From positions 1 to 44,191 of the forward strand of contig DASXVU010000021.1 in assembly GCA_036504055.1 (NCBI GenBank): a stretch of DNA of 44,191 nt, written 5' to 3'. Shown here piece by piece: positions 1 to 8,021 of this stretch (position 1 is its first letter; each line of letters starts with the position of its first letter). Source of the stretch: Methanomassiliicoccales archaeon. Its GTDB lineage: Archaea > Thermoplasmatota > Thermoplasmata > Methanomassiliicoccales > UBA472. Made by a program: the position numbers and the translations under genes. The notes beneath the pieces were generated by a model. It made no database searches and was not told the DNA's origin. It was given only the letters and a program-made list of their open reading frames with translations.

Positions 1-13
1 CTTTTCCGCTCAT
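1..13 (-). CDS. Start of an unidentified gene (partial)
   Basis: Only the first four codons lie in the window: ATG at 11-13 on the minus strand, reading Met-Ser-Gly-Lys. The call rests on a very strong ribosome binding site, GGAGGAGG on the minus strand (complement of 17-24), a few bases upstream of the ATG. The gene is divergent from mtmC1, so both may share the AT-rich 14-274 control region. The product cannot be identified from four residues. Confidence 0.55.
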
Positions 14-274
14 TTTCCTCCTCCTGTACGAGTTTCGTCGACGTATATCAGAATATTCGCCGACGCCTGAAAATTGAATCAAGATTTATGGTATTTAATA
101 TTTACTATTGTCAAAGTTTGTTCATTTTATTTAGTATATAAACATATCTTTTTATATGTTATGACCTGTAACATCTATATTTAAAACTATCTTTTAATAG
201 CTTATAGTTATTAATACTAAAATGAAGATGATAGTTTTGCAACTAAAAACCCATTCTATGTGGAGGAGTGAAAA
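14..274. promoter_or_regulatory. AT-rich divergent control region upstream of mtmC1
   Basis: This non-coding stretch is much more AT-rich than the flanking genes. It holds TATA-like sequence (TTATAG around 202-207) about 70 bases before the mtmC1 start. Two inverted repeats are visible. ATGTTA/TAACAT spans 156-174 with a 7-base spacer. AAAACTATC (183-191) pairs with GATAGTTTT (230-238). Either could be an operator or part of a long 5' leader. A strong ribosome binding site, GGAGG at 262-266, precedes the GTG start of mtmC1. The transcript start and any regulator are unknown. Confidence 0.45.
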
Positions 275-916
275 GTGGACAACAAAAAGGAGATATTGGC
301 TAACCTGAAGAAGTCAATCGAAACGTGGAACATCGAACTGGCTAAGCAATCGGCTCAACAGGCTCTCGATGCCGGAATCGATCCGGCAGACGCCGTCGAA
401 AAGGGGCTTGGCATGGGCATGCTAACAATCAGTCAGCTCTTCGATGAGGCTAAGATTTACCTGCCGCAGGTTCTAGCTGCATCCACCGCAATGGAATCCG
501 CGTTGAAGGTTCTCGAGCCCGCCATGGCAAAGGGTACGACCCTATCCAAGGGAACGATCGTGATCGGCACGGTCCAGGGTGACATTCATGAAATCGGCAA
601 GAATGTCGTCGGTGCGATGCTCCGCGGTGGCGGGTATAACGTCATCGACCTAGGGAGGGACGTCTCTCCGGAGAAGTTCGTTGCAACGGCCCGTGATATG
701 AAGGCCAACCTTGTAGGGGCTTCTGCCTTGATGACTACCACCGTAACGGTCCAGAAGGACATCGTTGTCATGCTGAAAGAGGAAAACGTGGTCGTCAAGA
801 CAATCTTCGGAGGCGCACCATGCAACCCTGAGTGGGTCGAGAGCATCGGCGGAGACATGTACTGTCCTTCCGGAGCAGAAGCAGTAGCCCTAGTCAACCA
901 AATGATGGGGAGGTAA
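275..916 (+). CDS. mtmC: Monomethylamine corrinoid protein MtmC (copy 1)
   Basis: This is the cobalamin-binding methyl carrier that accepts the methyl group of monomethylamine from MtmB and passes it to a methylcobamide:CoM methyltransferase. The 213-residue length is typical. The N-terminal half is the helical cap domain. The C-terminal half is the Rossmann-like B12 domain with the D-x-H-x-x-G motif (GDIHEIG, Asp103/His105/Gly108), GASALMTT and the FGG motif. His105 is the expected lower cobalt ligand. Translation starts at a GTG, 8 bases after GGAGG. mtmB follows after 4 bases, with its own GGAGGT site inside the end of this gene, so the two are one transcription unit. The assignment to MtmC rather than MtbC/MttC relies on the adjacent mtmB. 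Confidence 0.93.
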   Translation: MDNKKEILANLKKSIETWNIELAKQSAQQALDAGIDPADAVEKGLGMGMLTISQLFDEAKIYLPQVLAASTAMESALKVLEPAMAKGTTLSKGTIVIGTVQGDIHEIGKNVVGAMLRGGGYNVIDLGRDVSPEKFVATARDMKANLVGASALMTTTVTVQKDIVVMLKEENVVVKTIFGGAPCNPEWVESIGGDMYCPSGAEAVALVNQMMGR

Positions 917-920
917 TCAA

Positions 921-2300
921 ATGTCCGCGCAGAGACCAATCGACATCTTCGAAACCTATGAGCGCTCTAAGGCCGGAAAGAAATGTCCAGAGGCTGACTG
1001 GGACTACAAGGTCATCCCGACCAACGCCGCGTTAATGAAGGAAAAGTACCAAATCAAGTTCGGCAAGGAGATCATTCCAGAGGACAAAGGCCTAATGAAC
1101 AGGCTATTCCAGGCAGGTCTGGATATGCTGGTCACCAGTGGGTTCTACAACTCCGATCTGGGAAGGGTCATAACCTTCACTGAGGACGAGGTTTGGGAAG
1201 GCATCAAGAAGACACCAAAGAAGTTGGTTCTTGGAGAGCACAAGGATGCCGTCGACTTCGTCCCGCGCCACGGCAACGAGGCGAGAAAGCCGGTTATTCA
1301 GGGTGGACCGACAGGTGCACCAGTGTCCGAAGAAGTATTCATCCAGATCATGCAGAGCTATGCCCAGGAGGCAACCGTCGATCACCTGGTGAACGGCGTC
1401 ATGGCTACCATCGAGGGACACCCAGCCACCACTAACACCCCCTGGGAGATTCGTGCCACCATGGCCGAGCTAAGGGCAGTCAGAGAGGCGCGTATCCGCG
1501 CTGGCCGCCCGCACATGGGCATATAGGGCCCGGAGACCCCGCTGTCCGCAGCGGGACGTCTCGCTGGTGATCTACTCGGCGGTCAGAGGAACTGTGACGC
1601 TCACGAGGTATCGCAGCTCAACGAGCTCAAGATAGACATGGCCGGATTGAACATGATCGCAGGATGGACGGCAAACGGTGACACCATTATGGTCGAACAG
1701 ATGCCGATCTTCGGAGGATATTGCGGCGGCATCGAAGAGACAGCCATATGCGATGTCGCTACGACGCTGGCATCATTCTCGCTGTTCAGCGGGAACTTCC
1801 ATCTGGATGGACCAATCCACATCCGCTGGGGCATCACCACTTCAAGGGAAACCTTGCAGATCGCGGCCCATGCGGCGGCGGCCATCGATGCCAACACCGA
1901 CCTCCTACTGGCCAACCAGTACTATCCGGTCGCAGGACCATGCACAGAGATGTGTCTGCTCGAGACCGCCGCACAGGCGATTACCGACACAGCGTCTGGC
2001 CGTGAGCTACTTTCGGGTTCCGCGGCTGCCAAGGGCGTCGTGATCGACAAGACCACCGGTATGGAAGCGAGAGTCATGGGAGAGGCGGCAATGGCGACGG
2101 CAGGCATGAAGATCTCCAAGGTCAATGAGATACTGGAGAACCTGATCAGCAGCTACGAGAAGAACTACAACAAGGCTCCGACAGGCAAGCGCTTCCAGGA
2201 GTGCTACGACGTCAAGACCGTCAAACCGACCGACGAGTATCTTAAGGTGTATGATGACGCCAAGGCGACCTTGAGGAACTTCGGTCTGAATATGAAATGA
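921..2300 (+). CDS. mtmB: Monomethylamine methyltransferase MtmB with in-frame amber (pyrrolysine) codon, copy 1
   Basis: MtmB transfers the methyl group of monomethylamine to the corrinoid of MtmC and releases ammonia. Open reading continues across a TAG at 1524-1526. The part before it (201 codons) and the part after it (to TGA at 2298-2300) are in the same frame and together give 459 residues, matching the roughly 458-residue MtmB family. The amber codon is residue 202, the known pyrrolysine position in Methanosarcina MtmB, and is flanked by HMGI and GPETPLSAAG, as in that family. The downstream half includes GGIEETAICDVATTLASF and the TEMCLLETAAQA region. Without amber readthrough only a 201-residue fragment would form. 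It is co-transcribed with mtmC1 and about collinear with the second copy at 2515-3897. Confidence 0.95.
1533..1562 (+). promoter_or_regulatory. PYLIS-like hairpin after the mtmB1 amber codon
   Basis: Six bases after the TAG (1524-1526) lies a strong hairpin. GAGAC (1533-1537) pairs with GTCTC (1558-1562). CCCGCTG (1538-1544) pairs with CAGCGGG (1549-1555) around a TCCG loop, leaving a two-base AC bulge. This is where the pyrrolysine insertion element has been described in Methanosarcina mtmB. Whether such elements are needed for readthrough is debated; the structure here is seen, its function is inferred. Confidence 0.7.
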
Positions 2301-2364
2301 GCTACAATAGATATGTCTATCCCCCAGATAGAAAACTACTCCAACAAACCCTTTATGTAGCTCA

Positions 2365-2414
2365 ATTTTTTTCCTGCACCTCGGAGGTCCCTGGCAAGGG
2401 GCCAGGGACCTCCC
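2365..2414. terminator. T-tract and 13-bp stem-loop between convergent mtmB genes
   Basis: A run of seven T (2366-2372) lies about 65 bases after the mtmB1 stop and is a plausible archaeal U-tract terminator for the plus strand. Just after it, GGAGGTCCCTGGC (2383-2395) pairs perfectly with GCCAGGGACCTCC (2401-2413) around a five-base loop, a 13-bp GC-rich stem that would form on transcripts of either strand. Position between two convergent operons supports a termination or 3'-end stabilising role. Confidence 0.6.
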
Positions 2415-2424
2415 CAACCATTTA

Positions 2425-2446
2425 TTGATTTGTTAAAACAAATCAA
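2425..2446. terminator. AT-rich 10-bp inverted repeat, 3' end of mtmB2
   Basis: TTGATTTGTT (2425-2434) and AACAAATCAA (2437-2446) form a perfect inverted repeat with a two-base spacer. It lies about 70 bases past the stop codon of the minus-strand mtmB2. It may be a 3'-end element for that operon or a protein-binding palindrome. The two-base spacer means the innermost pairs would open if it formed in RNA. Confidence 0.45.
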
Positions 2447-2514
2447 GACGAAAATATAATCGTCTGGAGTAAAAAGCAAGGGGATTTCGTAGAACAACAA
2501 TGAAACCGTTTCGG

Positions 2515-3897
2515 TCATTGTATATCGAGACCAAGATTTCTCAGTGCGATGCAGGTCTTCTCGTATATCTCCAAGTACTCTTTGTTGGGGAGCACTTTCT
2601 TTACATTGTAGCATTCCTGGAACCGTTTTCCCTGAGGGGCACGAGGGAAGGACTTCTGGTATCCGCGGACCAGGTTGTCAAGGATCTTGTTAACATCGTC
2701 GATCTTCATGCCGGCGGTGGCGATAGCCGCCTCACCCATCATTCGGGCTTCCATGCCGGTGGTATAATCCTCCGCCACTCCCTTAGCAGCAGCGCAGCCG
2801 GATACGAGCTCCCTCCCGCTAGCGGTATCTACCATTGCCTGAGCCGCCGTTTCCAGAAGGCACATCTCAGTGCATGGCCCAGCAATCGGGTAATATTGGT
2901 TAGCTATCAGAAGGTCGGTGTTCATATCAATGGCGGCGGCGACGTTGGCTGCGATCATAAGCGTCTCCTTGGCCGTGGTTATTCCCCAGCGGATATGGAT
3001 GGGGCCGTCCAGATGGTATGACGCATTCAGAAGGGTGAAGGACGTCAAGGTGGTGGCCACATCACATATGGCCGTCTCTTCCATGCCTCCGATGTAACCA
3101 CCGAAGATCGGCATCTGCTCCACCATGATGGTATCTCCATTGTGCAGCCATCCCGCGATCATGATGAGGGCAGAATTGTCGATCTTCATCTCATTCAGCT
3201 GAGAGACCTCATGGCTGTCCCCCGGTCTTAGGCAGTCCTTGAGGTCGCTGGCGAGACGCCCCGCAGCGGAGAGGGGCGTCTCAGGTCCCTATATGCCCAT
3301 GTAGGGTCGGCCAGCACGATTGCATGCCTCGCGGATCGCCCGGATCTCTGCCAAGGTGGCCTTGATCTCGAACGGGGTGTTGGTAGTTGCAGGCATGCCG
3401 TCGATGGTTGCCATGACCCCGTTGACGATGGTGTCGATAACCGGTTCTTGAGCATAGCTCTGGATCATCGGGAGAAAGACATCTTCCGAAACGGTGGCTC
3501 CAGTCGGACCCCCCTGGATCACTGGTTTTAAGGATGAGTTACCCTTCCGAGGCTCCATGTGCGCCGCATCCCGGTACTCACCGAATACCAGTCTTTTCGG
3601 GGCCTTCTTGATGCCCTCTTTGACCTCGCTCTCAGTGACCTTGACCACCCTGCCAGTGTCTGCGTTGAAGATGCCCGTGGTAACCAGCATCTCAAGCCCC
3701 GCCAAGTAAAGGTTCTTTATTAATTGCTTATCCGTAGGGATGATCTCAGAGCCGAACTTTATCTGATATTTTTCCTTCAGCATTGTGGCTGTTTCGGGGA
3801 CAACTTTGTTGTCCCAATGGCTCTCCGGCATTTTGATGCCTTTCTCGGACCTGAGATACGTCTCATAGACCGTCAATGCCTTGTCCACGACGCTCAT
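2515..3897 (-). CDS. mtmB: Monomethylamine methyltransferase MtmB with in-frame amber (pyrrolysine) codon, copy 2
   Basis: This is a second full-length MtmB. Reading from the ATG at 3895-3897, a TAG lies at 3289-3291 (codon 203). The same frame then continues to the TGA at 2515-2517, giving 460 residues with one pyrrolysine. The amber context (YMGI before, GPETPLSAAG after) is the same as in copy 1, and the bodies of the two proteins align without gaps apart from the N-terminus. They differ at many positions, so this is not a recent duplicate. The start lies one base after the mtmC2 stop, indicating tight translational coupling. Two full copies may serve different expression conditions, as several Methanosarcina species also keep more than one mtmCB pair. 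Confidence 0.95.
3253..3282 (-). promoter_or_regulatory. PYLIS-like hairpin after the mtmB2 amber codon
   Basis: On the minus strand, GAGACGCCCC pairs perfectly with GGGGCGTCTC (3273-3282 with 3253-3262), a 10-bp stem with a 10-base loop. It begins six bases after the TAG (3289-3291), exactly the spacing seen in mtmB1, and has the same total length of 30 bases. The outer GAGAC/GTCTC pairs are shared with copy 1, while the inner stem is arranged differently. Conserved placement despite different inner pairs favours a selected RNA structure, though the underlying protein sequence is also conserved. Confidence 0.7.
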
Positions 3898-3898
3898 T

Positions 3899-4549
3899 TC
3901 AATCCTTTGCCTTTCTCAGTAAACTCTCAACAGTGGCTACGACCTCTCCGCCGCTTGGGCAGTAGGCGTCACCCCCAATGCTGTCAACCCATCGCTGGGT
4001 GACCGGAGCTCCCCCAAAAATCGTTTTAACGTTCAAGCCAGCCTCCTTAATTTGTTCCACTATTTGAGCCTGACCCAACATTGTCGTGGTCATTAACGCA
4101 GAAGCCCCTACAACATCTGCCTTAAATTTGATTGCCGCTTCTATGTAATTTTCCGACGGCACATCACGACCGAGGTCGATGACATTGTACCTGGCCCCAC
4201 GGAGGAATGCACATACGACATGTCTGCCGATCTCATGAACGTCGCCCTGTACCGTGCCGATTACGATTGTTCCATTGGTCTGGACCGGTGAACCTTTCAT
4301 CAGCGGGGCGAACTCCTCCAAGGCCGCTTCCATCGCTTTGGATGCAGCCAATACCTGAGGCAGGAAGATCTTAGCCTCATCGAACCTCGCGCTGATGCTC
4401 ACCATTCCCTCTCCAAGCCCGTTGACGACCGCCTCGGTAGGATCGATACCCTGCTCTATCGCCTGCTTGGCAGCGAACCTGGCCAAATCTATGTTCCAGG
4501 TCTCGACGGCTATCTTCAGCCGATTCAGTATCTCCTCTTTCCTACTCAT
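3899..4549 (-). CDS. mtmC: Monomethylamine corrinoid protein MtmC (copy 2)
   Basis: This 216-residue corrinoid protein has the same architecture as copy 1: a helical cap domain, then the B12 domain with GDVHEIG (Asp103, His105, Gly108), GASALMTTT and FGGAPV. It is the methyl carrier for the adjacent mtmB2, whose start lies one base downstream of its stop. The upstream region 4550-4766 holds its own TATA-like box, so the mtmC2-mtmB2 pair probably has a dedicated promoter although the genes further upstream run in the same direction. The C-terminus (SLLRKAKD) is slightly longer than in copy 1. Confidence 0.93.
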   Translation of the reverse strand: MSRKEEILNRLKIAVETWNIDLARFAAKQAIEQGIDPTEAVVNGLGEGMVSISARFDEAKIFLPQVLAASKAMEAALEEFAPLMKGSPVQTNGTIVIGTVQGDVHEIGRHVVCAFLRGARYNVIDLGRDVPSENYIEAAIKFKADVVGASALMTTTMLGQAQIVEQIKEAGLNVKTIFGGAPVTQRWVDSIGGDAYCPSGGEVVATVESLLRKAKD

Positions 4550-4766
4550 CTCAGCGATCCTCAGCCATATCGGGCTATTATTTTCCCCAGGCGATTCAAT
4601 TTCAAATGATGTTCATTCCTCGGGATGTTATTATGAATCGCGATTTTGGTATAAAAAGAAGATAACCTTTGGGCTTTTTAGGTGGCTCCCTCTTGAGGAT
4701 ACGAGCATCCGAAAATGGAGTCAGGGAATTTGAAATGTCTCAAACTAGCCAAGTTTATATGCAACT
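4550..4766 (-). promoter_or_regulatory. Promoter region of mtmC2-mtmB2 with palindrome
   Basis: On the minus strand a TATA-like CTTTTTATACC lies at about 4648-4658. Immediately downstream is the perfect 10-base palindrome AATCGCGATT (4636-4645), sitting between the TATA box and the expected transcript start (about 4625-4630). A repressor or activator bound there could control the operon. The leader to the mtmC2 ATG would be roughly 80 bases. No similar palindrome was seen upstream of mtmC1. Confidence 0.45.
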
Positions 4767-5393
4767 TCAATTTCGAGCCTTGGTTCTTGCCATATCCAAA
4801 CCATTCTCAAGCATCCGCAGGTCGCAGGAGCGGCACTCGTGCCGCAGTTCCAATTGGTCAGCGAATTCCTTGGAAAGCGATTCCCATTTATCCCTCTCCG
4901 GCACACCAGTATCCAGGAATAGGCATCGTTCATACCCCTCGAACATCATCCTCAGGAAGTAAATCGGTTCATAGCCCTGATCCTTCAGACAATCGAGATG
5001 GAGCTCTCTGTTGGCACCTTCTAAGCCCAGCTCAGCCCAACGCGGGCTGTTGAACCAGGTTCCAGGGCATTTTTCCTTTTCGTTGGCATATTCGGCAGGA
5101 GTAAGGAAGACACCTATGCAATCATCTGCATCCAGCATGACCGTCGGAATAGGAAGCTCGTTGACGATGCCCTTCAGGGATTGGCACACCGCATACCCTA
5201 GGAAGACAGCGTCCGCCTTGCCCACCAACGCATTGACCTTCTCCACTATCCTGGCCTTGAGGTCATCAGGATGATCGTGCAGAGCGAACTCCAGGTATTC
5301 CTTGTGGACTATGTTCGGATCGTTCCCGATCAGCAAATCAAGCTCCTTCTGGAATATGTCGCAGGCGATCACCGCAATTCTCAGGAATTTCAC
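4767..5393 (-). CDS. DUF1638 family protein
   Basis: This 208-residue protein has features of DUF1638. An N-terminal IAVIACDIFQKEL segment is followed by LGYAVCQSLKGI (near residue 95), by LDADDCIGVFL and by CPGTWFNSPRWAE. These Cys/Asp-rich blocks are usual for the family, which is often found near methylamine methyltransferase and corrinoid genes. The biochemical role is unknown. The C-terminus has a further CRSC motif (near residue 188), so metal or corrinoid contact is possible but unproven. The start is a GTG at 5391-5393. It lies 72 bases downstream of the orphan corrinoid protein gene and in the same direction, so the two may work together. Confidence 0.7.
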   Translation of the reverse strand: MKFLRIAVIACDIFQKELDLLIGNDPNIVHKEYLEFALHDHPDDLKARIVEKVNALVGKADAVFLGYAVCQSLKGIVNELPIPTVMLDADDCIGVFLTPAEYANEKEKCPGTWFNSPRWAELGLEGANRELHLDCLKDQGYEPIYFLRMMFEGYERCLFLDTGVPERDKWESLSKEFADQLELRHECRSCDLRMLENGLDMARTKARN

Positions 5394-5465
5394 CCCGATG
5401 ATAATACAAATTACTATCCTGAATTGGTGATATGGATATATGGTAATATCTGGAAGAATGGAAGA

Positions 5466-6218
5466 TCAGCTGTCGATCCCGCACGTCATTCCGTTCATCT
5501 CATTGGCGTTCCAATCCTTCACTCTTTTATGGTGCTTTCCGTCCGGATCGCTCTCGGTCTGGATTGCTTTCTCGAACCTCACCTTGACCATCAGCCTCTC
5601 GACCATCTCCACAACCTCAGCTCCATTTGGACAATATACATCTCCGCCAAAACTGTCCACCCATCTGTGGTTGCAGGGAGCGCCTCCGAAAATGGTGCTG
5701 GTTCGCAGACCCTCATCCCTGATGCCCTCAGCGATCGCCCTCTGTCCCCATAGGGTCGTCGTCATCAGCGCAGAGGCTCCTACCATGTCAGCGTCCGATT
5801 TCTTACACTCATCAACGAACCGCTTGATCGCTACGTCCCTTCCCAGGTCGATGACCCGATAGCCAGCGCCACGAAGCATGGCGCCGATGACGTTCTTTCC
5901 GATCTCATGTACGTCCCCTAGGACGGTGCCTAGGACGACCGTTCCCTTCCCAGCGACACTATTGGCACCCATTACCGGATCCAATATCTTCATCGCCTCT
6001 TCCATGGCGTTCGATGCCGCCAGTAACTGAGGCAGGAAGATGACCGCTTCGTCAAACCTCTGGCTTATGCTGGTCATGCCTTTGCTAAGCCCCGCCTCGA
6101 TCGCTTCCGAAGGAGAGATGCCAAGGTCCAACGCTTCTCGTGCTGAGCTCCTGGCCAACTCCACATCCCAGCATTCGACCGATCGTTTAAGATTTTCGAG
6201 TACTTCTTTCTTGATCAT
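5466..6218 (-). CDS. Orphan methylamine-type corrinoid protein
   Basis: This is a third MtmC/MtbC/MttC-family corrinoid protein, 250 residues from the chosen ATG at 6216-6218. An upstream in-frame GTG at 6230 is possible, but GAGGTGG overlaps it and fits better as a ribosome binding site for the ATG. The B12 motif GDVHEIG is present (Asp102/His104), with GASALMTTT and FGGAPC. Unlike the other two copies it has about 35 extra C-terminal residues, including a charged stretch (DPDGKHHKRVKDW) and a terminal Cys. No methyltransferase gene is adjacent, so its partner (MtmB, MtbB, MttB or another) cannot be told. Its neighbour is the DUF1638 gene. Confidence 0.8.
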   Translation of the reverse strand: MIKKEVLENLKRSVECWDVELARSSAREALDLGISPSEAIEAGLSKGMTSISQRFDEAVIFLPQLLAASNAMEEAMKILDPVMGANSVAGKGTVVLGTVLGDVHEIGKNVIGAMLRGAGYRVIDLGRDVAIKRFVDECKKSDADMVGASALMTTTLWGQRAIAEGIRDEGLRTSTIFGGAPCNHRWVDSFGGDVYCPNGAEVVEMVERLMVKVRFEKAIQTESDPDGKHHKRVKDWNANEMNGMTCGIDS

Positions 6219-6334
6219 CACGGAATCCACCTCATCACGTGCTTCCGACCCTTACAGAATGGCACATACCATCTGCCAGCTGATTGGAGAGATATGAATT
6301 GAAAAAGGGAAAGGGTTTGATTAGGGGGTCAGAG

Positions 6335-6670
6335 TTACTTCGAGGTCACCTCGCCTGTGCGGATCCTGATCACCTTCTCGACCGCGCTTATGAAGATCTT
6401 TCCGTCGCCGATATCTCCGGTCCTGGCTGAGGCGACCAGCGCATCGACCACCTTCTGGCAGTCGGCATCGTCCACGACGATCTCGATCTTCGTCTTTGGA
6501 AGCAGGTCGACCCGGTACTTGCCCGCCCTGTGGGTGAACTCCAGGCCTTTCTGCTCTCCCCGGCCATGCACCTCGTAAACGGTGATTCCGAGGACACCGA
6601 TCTGTTCCAGTGCGGTTTTTACGGGATTGAGCTTCTCGCTCCTGATTATTGCTTCGATCTTCTTCGACAT
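6335..6670 (-). CDS. glnK: P-II nitrogen regulatory protein GlnK
   Basis: This 111-residue P-II protein binds ATP/ADP and 2-oxoglutarate and blocks the cognate AmtB channel when nitrogen is plentiful. It begins MSKKIEAIIRSEKL and carries the T-loop segment around residues 37-55, ending in YRVDLLPKTKIEIVV. The tyrosine equivalent to Tyr51 of enterobacterial GlnK is kept, but the preceding Tyr46 equivalent is His. The B-loop region GDIGDGKIF and the C-terminal EKVIRIRTGE segment are present. It lies 13 bases downstream of amtB on the same strand, the standard amtB-glnK arrangement, so both are likely co-transcribed under nitrogen control. Confidence 0.93.
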   Translation of the reverse strand: MSKKIEAIIRSEKLNPVKTALEQIGVLGITVYEVHGRGEQKGLEFTHRAGKYRVDLLPKTKIEIVVDDADCQKVVDALVASARTGDIGDGKIFISAVEKVIRIRTGEVTSK

Positions 6671-6683
6671 TTCAGGTCACCTC

Positions 6684-8021
6684 TCAGCTGTAAGCGCTCT
6701 CCCCGTGCTGGATGATATCAGCACCGATACGTTCCTCGTCCTTTGTCATCCTCAGCGGGGTTATCTTGCCCAGCACCTTCAGTACGATGAATGTCACACC
6801 GAACGCGAACGCCCATACCGTTGCCACAGCGATCAGCTGATAGCCCAGCAGGGTGAAGCTCCCGCCAATGAACAGGCCCTGCGTAGATTCGGATACCAAT
6901 CCGTTCACTGAGTGGGAAGCGAACAGGCCAGTAGCGATGGCACCGAAGGTACCGCCGATACCGTGAACGCCCCATACATCAAGCGAATCGTCGAATCCAA
7001 GGCGCTTTCTCGCCAGAATGCCACCATAGCAGATCACACCCGCGCCGATACCGATGACAATGGCGCCAGTTGTGTCAACGTAACCGGATGCCGGTGTGAT
7101 GGCGACCAGGCCTGCTATGCCACCAGATATCAGACCAAGTACGCCCGGTCTGCCCTGGTGCAACCAGGATACAATACCCCATGTTATGGCAGCCAATGCT
7201 GCTGCGATGTGGGTATTGGCGAATGCCTGAGACGCGATACCGTTGGAAGCCAAAGCGCTGCCGCCATTGAACCCGAACCAGCCCATCCACAGAAGGCCGC
7301 CACCTAGGACCACCATCGGGATGTTGTGCGGGTGTTCGCCATTGCCTGCCTGGGCTGAGAGTCTCTTGCCAAGGACGATGGCTGCCGCCAATACCGAGAC
7401 ACCTGCGGTGATGTGCACAACTGTACCGCCTGCGAAGTCCAACGCCCCCATCTTCGAGAGCCAGCCGCCGCCCCATACCCAGTGGGCCACCGGTATGTAG
7501 ACAAGGACAGTCCATATGCCTAGGAACACGACCATGGCTTTCAGCTTCATCCGCTCCGCGACACCGCCGATGATCAGAGCAACGGTGATGATGGCGAACA
7601 TCAGCTGATACATCGAGAACAATATCGCTGGAATCGAGACAGCATAATCCGTGTTAGGTAACTGCCCAACGCCATGCAATCCGACGAAGTCAAAGTTACC
7701 TATCAGGTCTGACTTGAACCCGCCGAATGCGAGCGAGTAACCGAACAGGACCCAGATCAGAGTAACCATTCCGGTGATGATTATTGTCTGACCGAGAATG
7801 GAAAGGAAACTTTCCTTCCTCAGCATACCGCCGTAGAAGAAGCCTACAGCGGGTGTCATGATAAACACCAGTGCAGTCGCGACTAACAACCATGCAGTAT
7901 CGCCGCTGTTGATATCGGTAGCCAGCCCGTCCGTTGCCACTGCAGACGTGGACAAGGCCGGCAGTACCATGACCACCAGGGCCAATAACAATCCGATTTT
8001 TATTGCGTTGGACTTTTTCAT
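6684..8021 (-). CDS. amt: Ammonium transporter AmtB
   Basis: This 445-residue Amt/Mep/Rh channel conducts ammonium, and family members also pass methylammonium. The first 30 residues (MKKSNAIKIGLLLALVV...) form a signal-like hydrophobic segment. About eleven membrane helices follow. Pore signatures include VGFFYGGMLR, the first pore histidine in GGTVVHITAG, GFNGGSALA and the second pore histidine in WGVHGIGGTFGA. A GAGGTG ribosome binding site precedes the ATG at 8019-8021. It is paired with glnK. Location within a cluster of monomethylamine genes suggests it handles ammonia released by MtmB, or imports methylammonium itself; the second idea is inference. Confidence 0.95.
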   Translation of the reverse strand: MKKSNAIKIGLLLALVVMVLPALSTSAVATDGLATDINSGDTAWLLVATALVFIMTPAVGFFYGGMLRKESFLSILGQTIIITGMVTLIWVLFGYSLAFGGFKSDLIGNFDFVGLHGVGQLPNTDYAVSIPAILFSMYQLMFAIITVALIIGGVAERMKLKAMVVFLGIWTVLVYIPVAHWVWGGGWLSKMGALDFAGGTVVHITAGVSVLAAAIVLGKRLSAQAGNGEHPHNIPMVVLGGGLLWMGWFGFNGGSALASNGIASQAFANTHIAAALAAITWGIVSWLHQGRPGVLGLISGGIAGLVAITPASGYVDTTGAIVIGIGAGVICYGGILARKRLGFDDSLDVWGVHGIGGTFGAIATGLFASHSVNGLVSESTQGLFIGGSFTLLGYQLIAVATVWAFAFGVTFIVLKVLGKITPLRMTKDEERIGADIIQHGESAYS

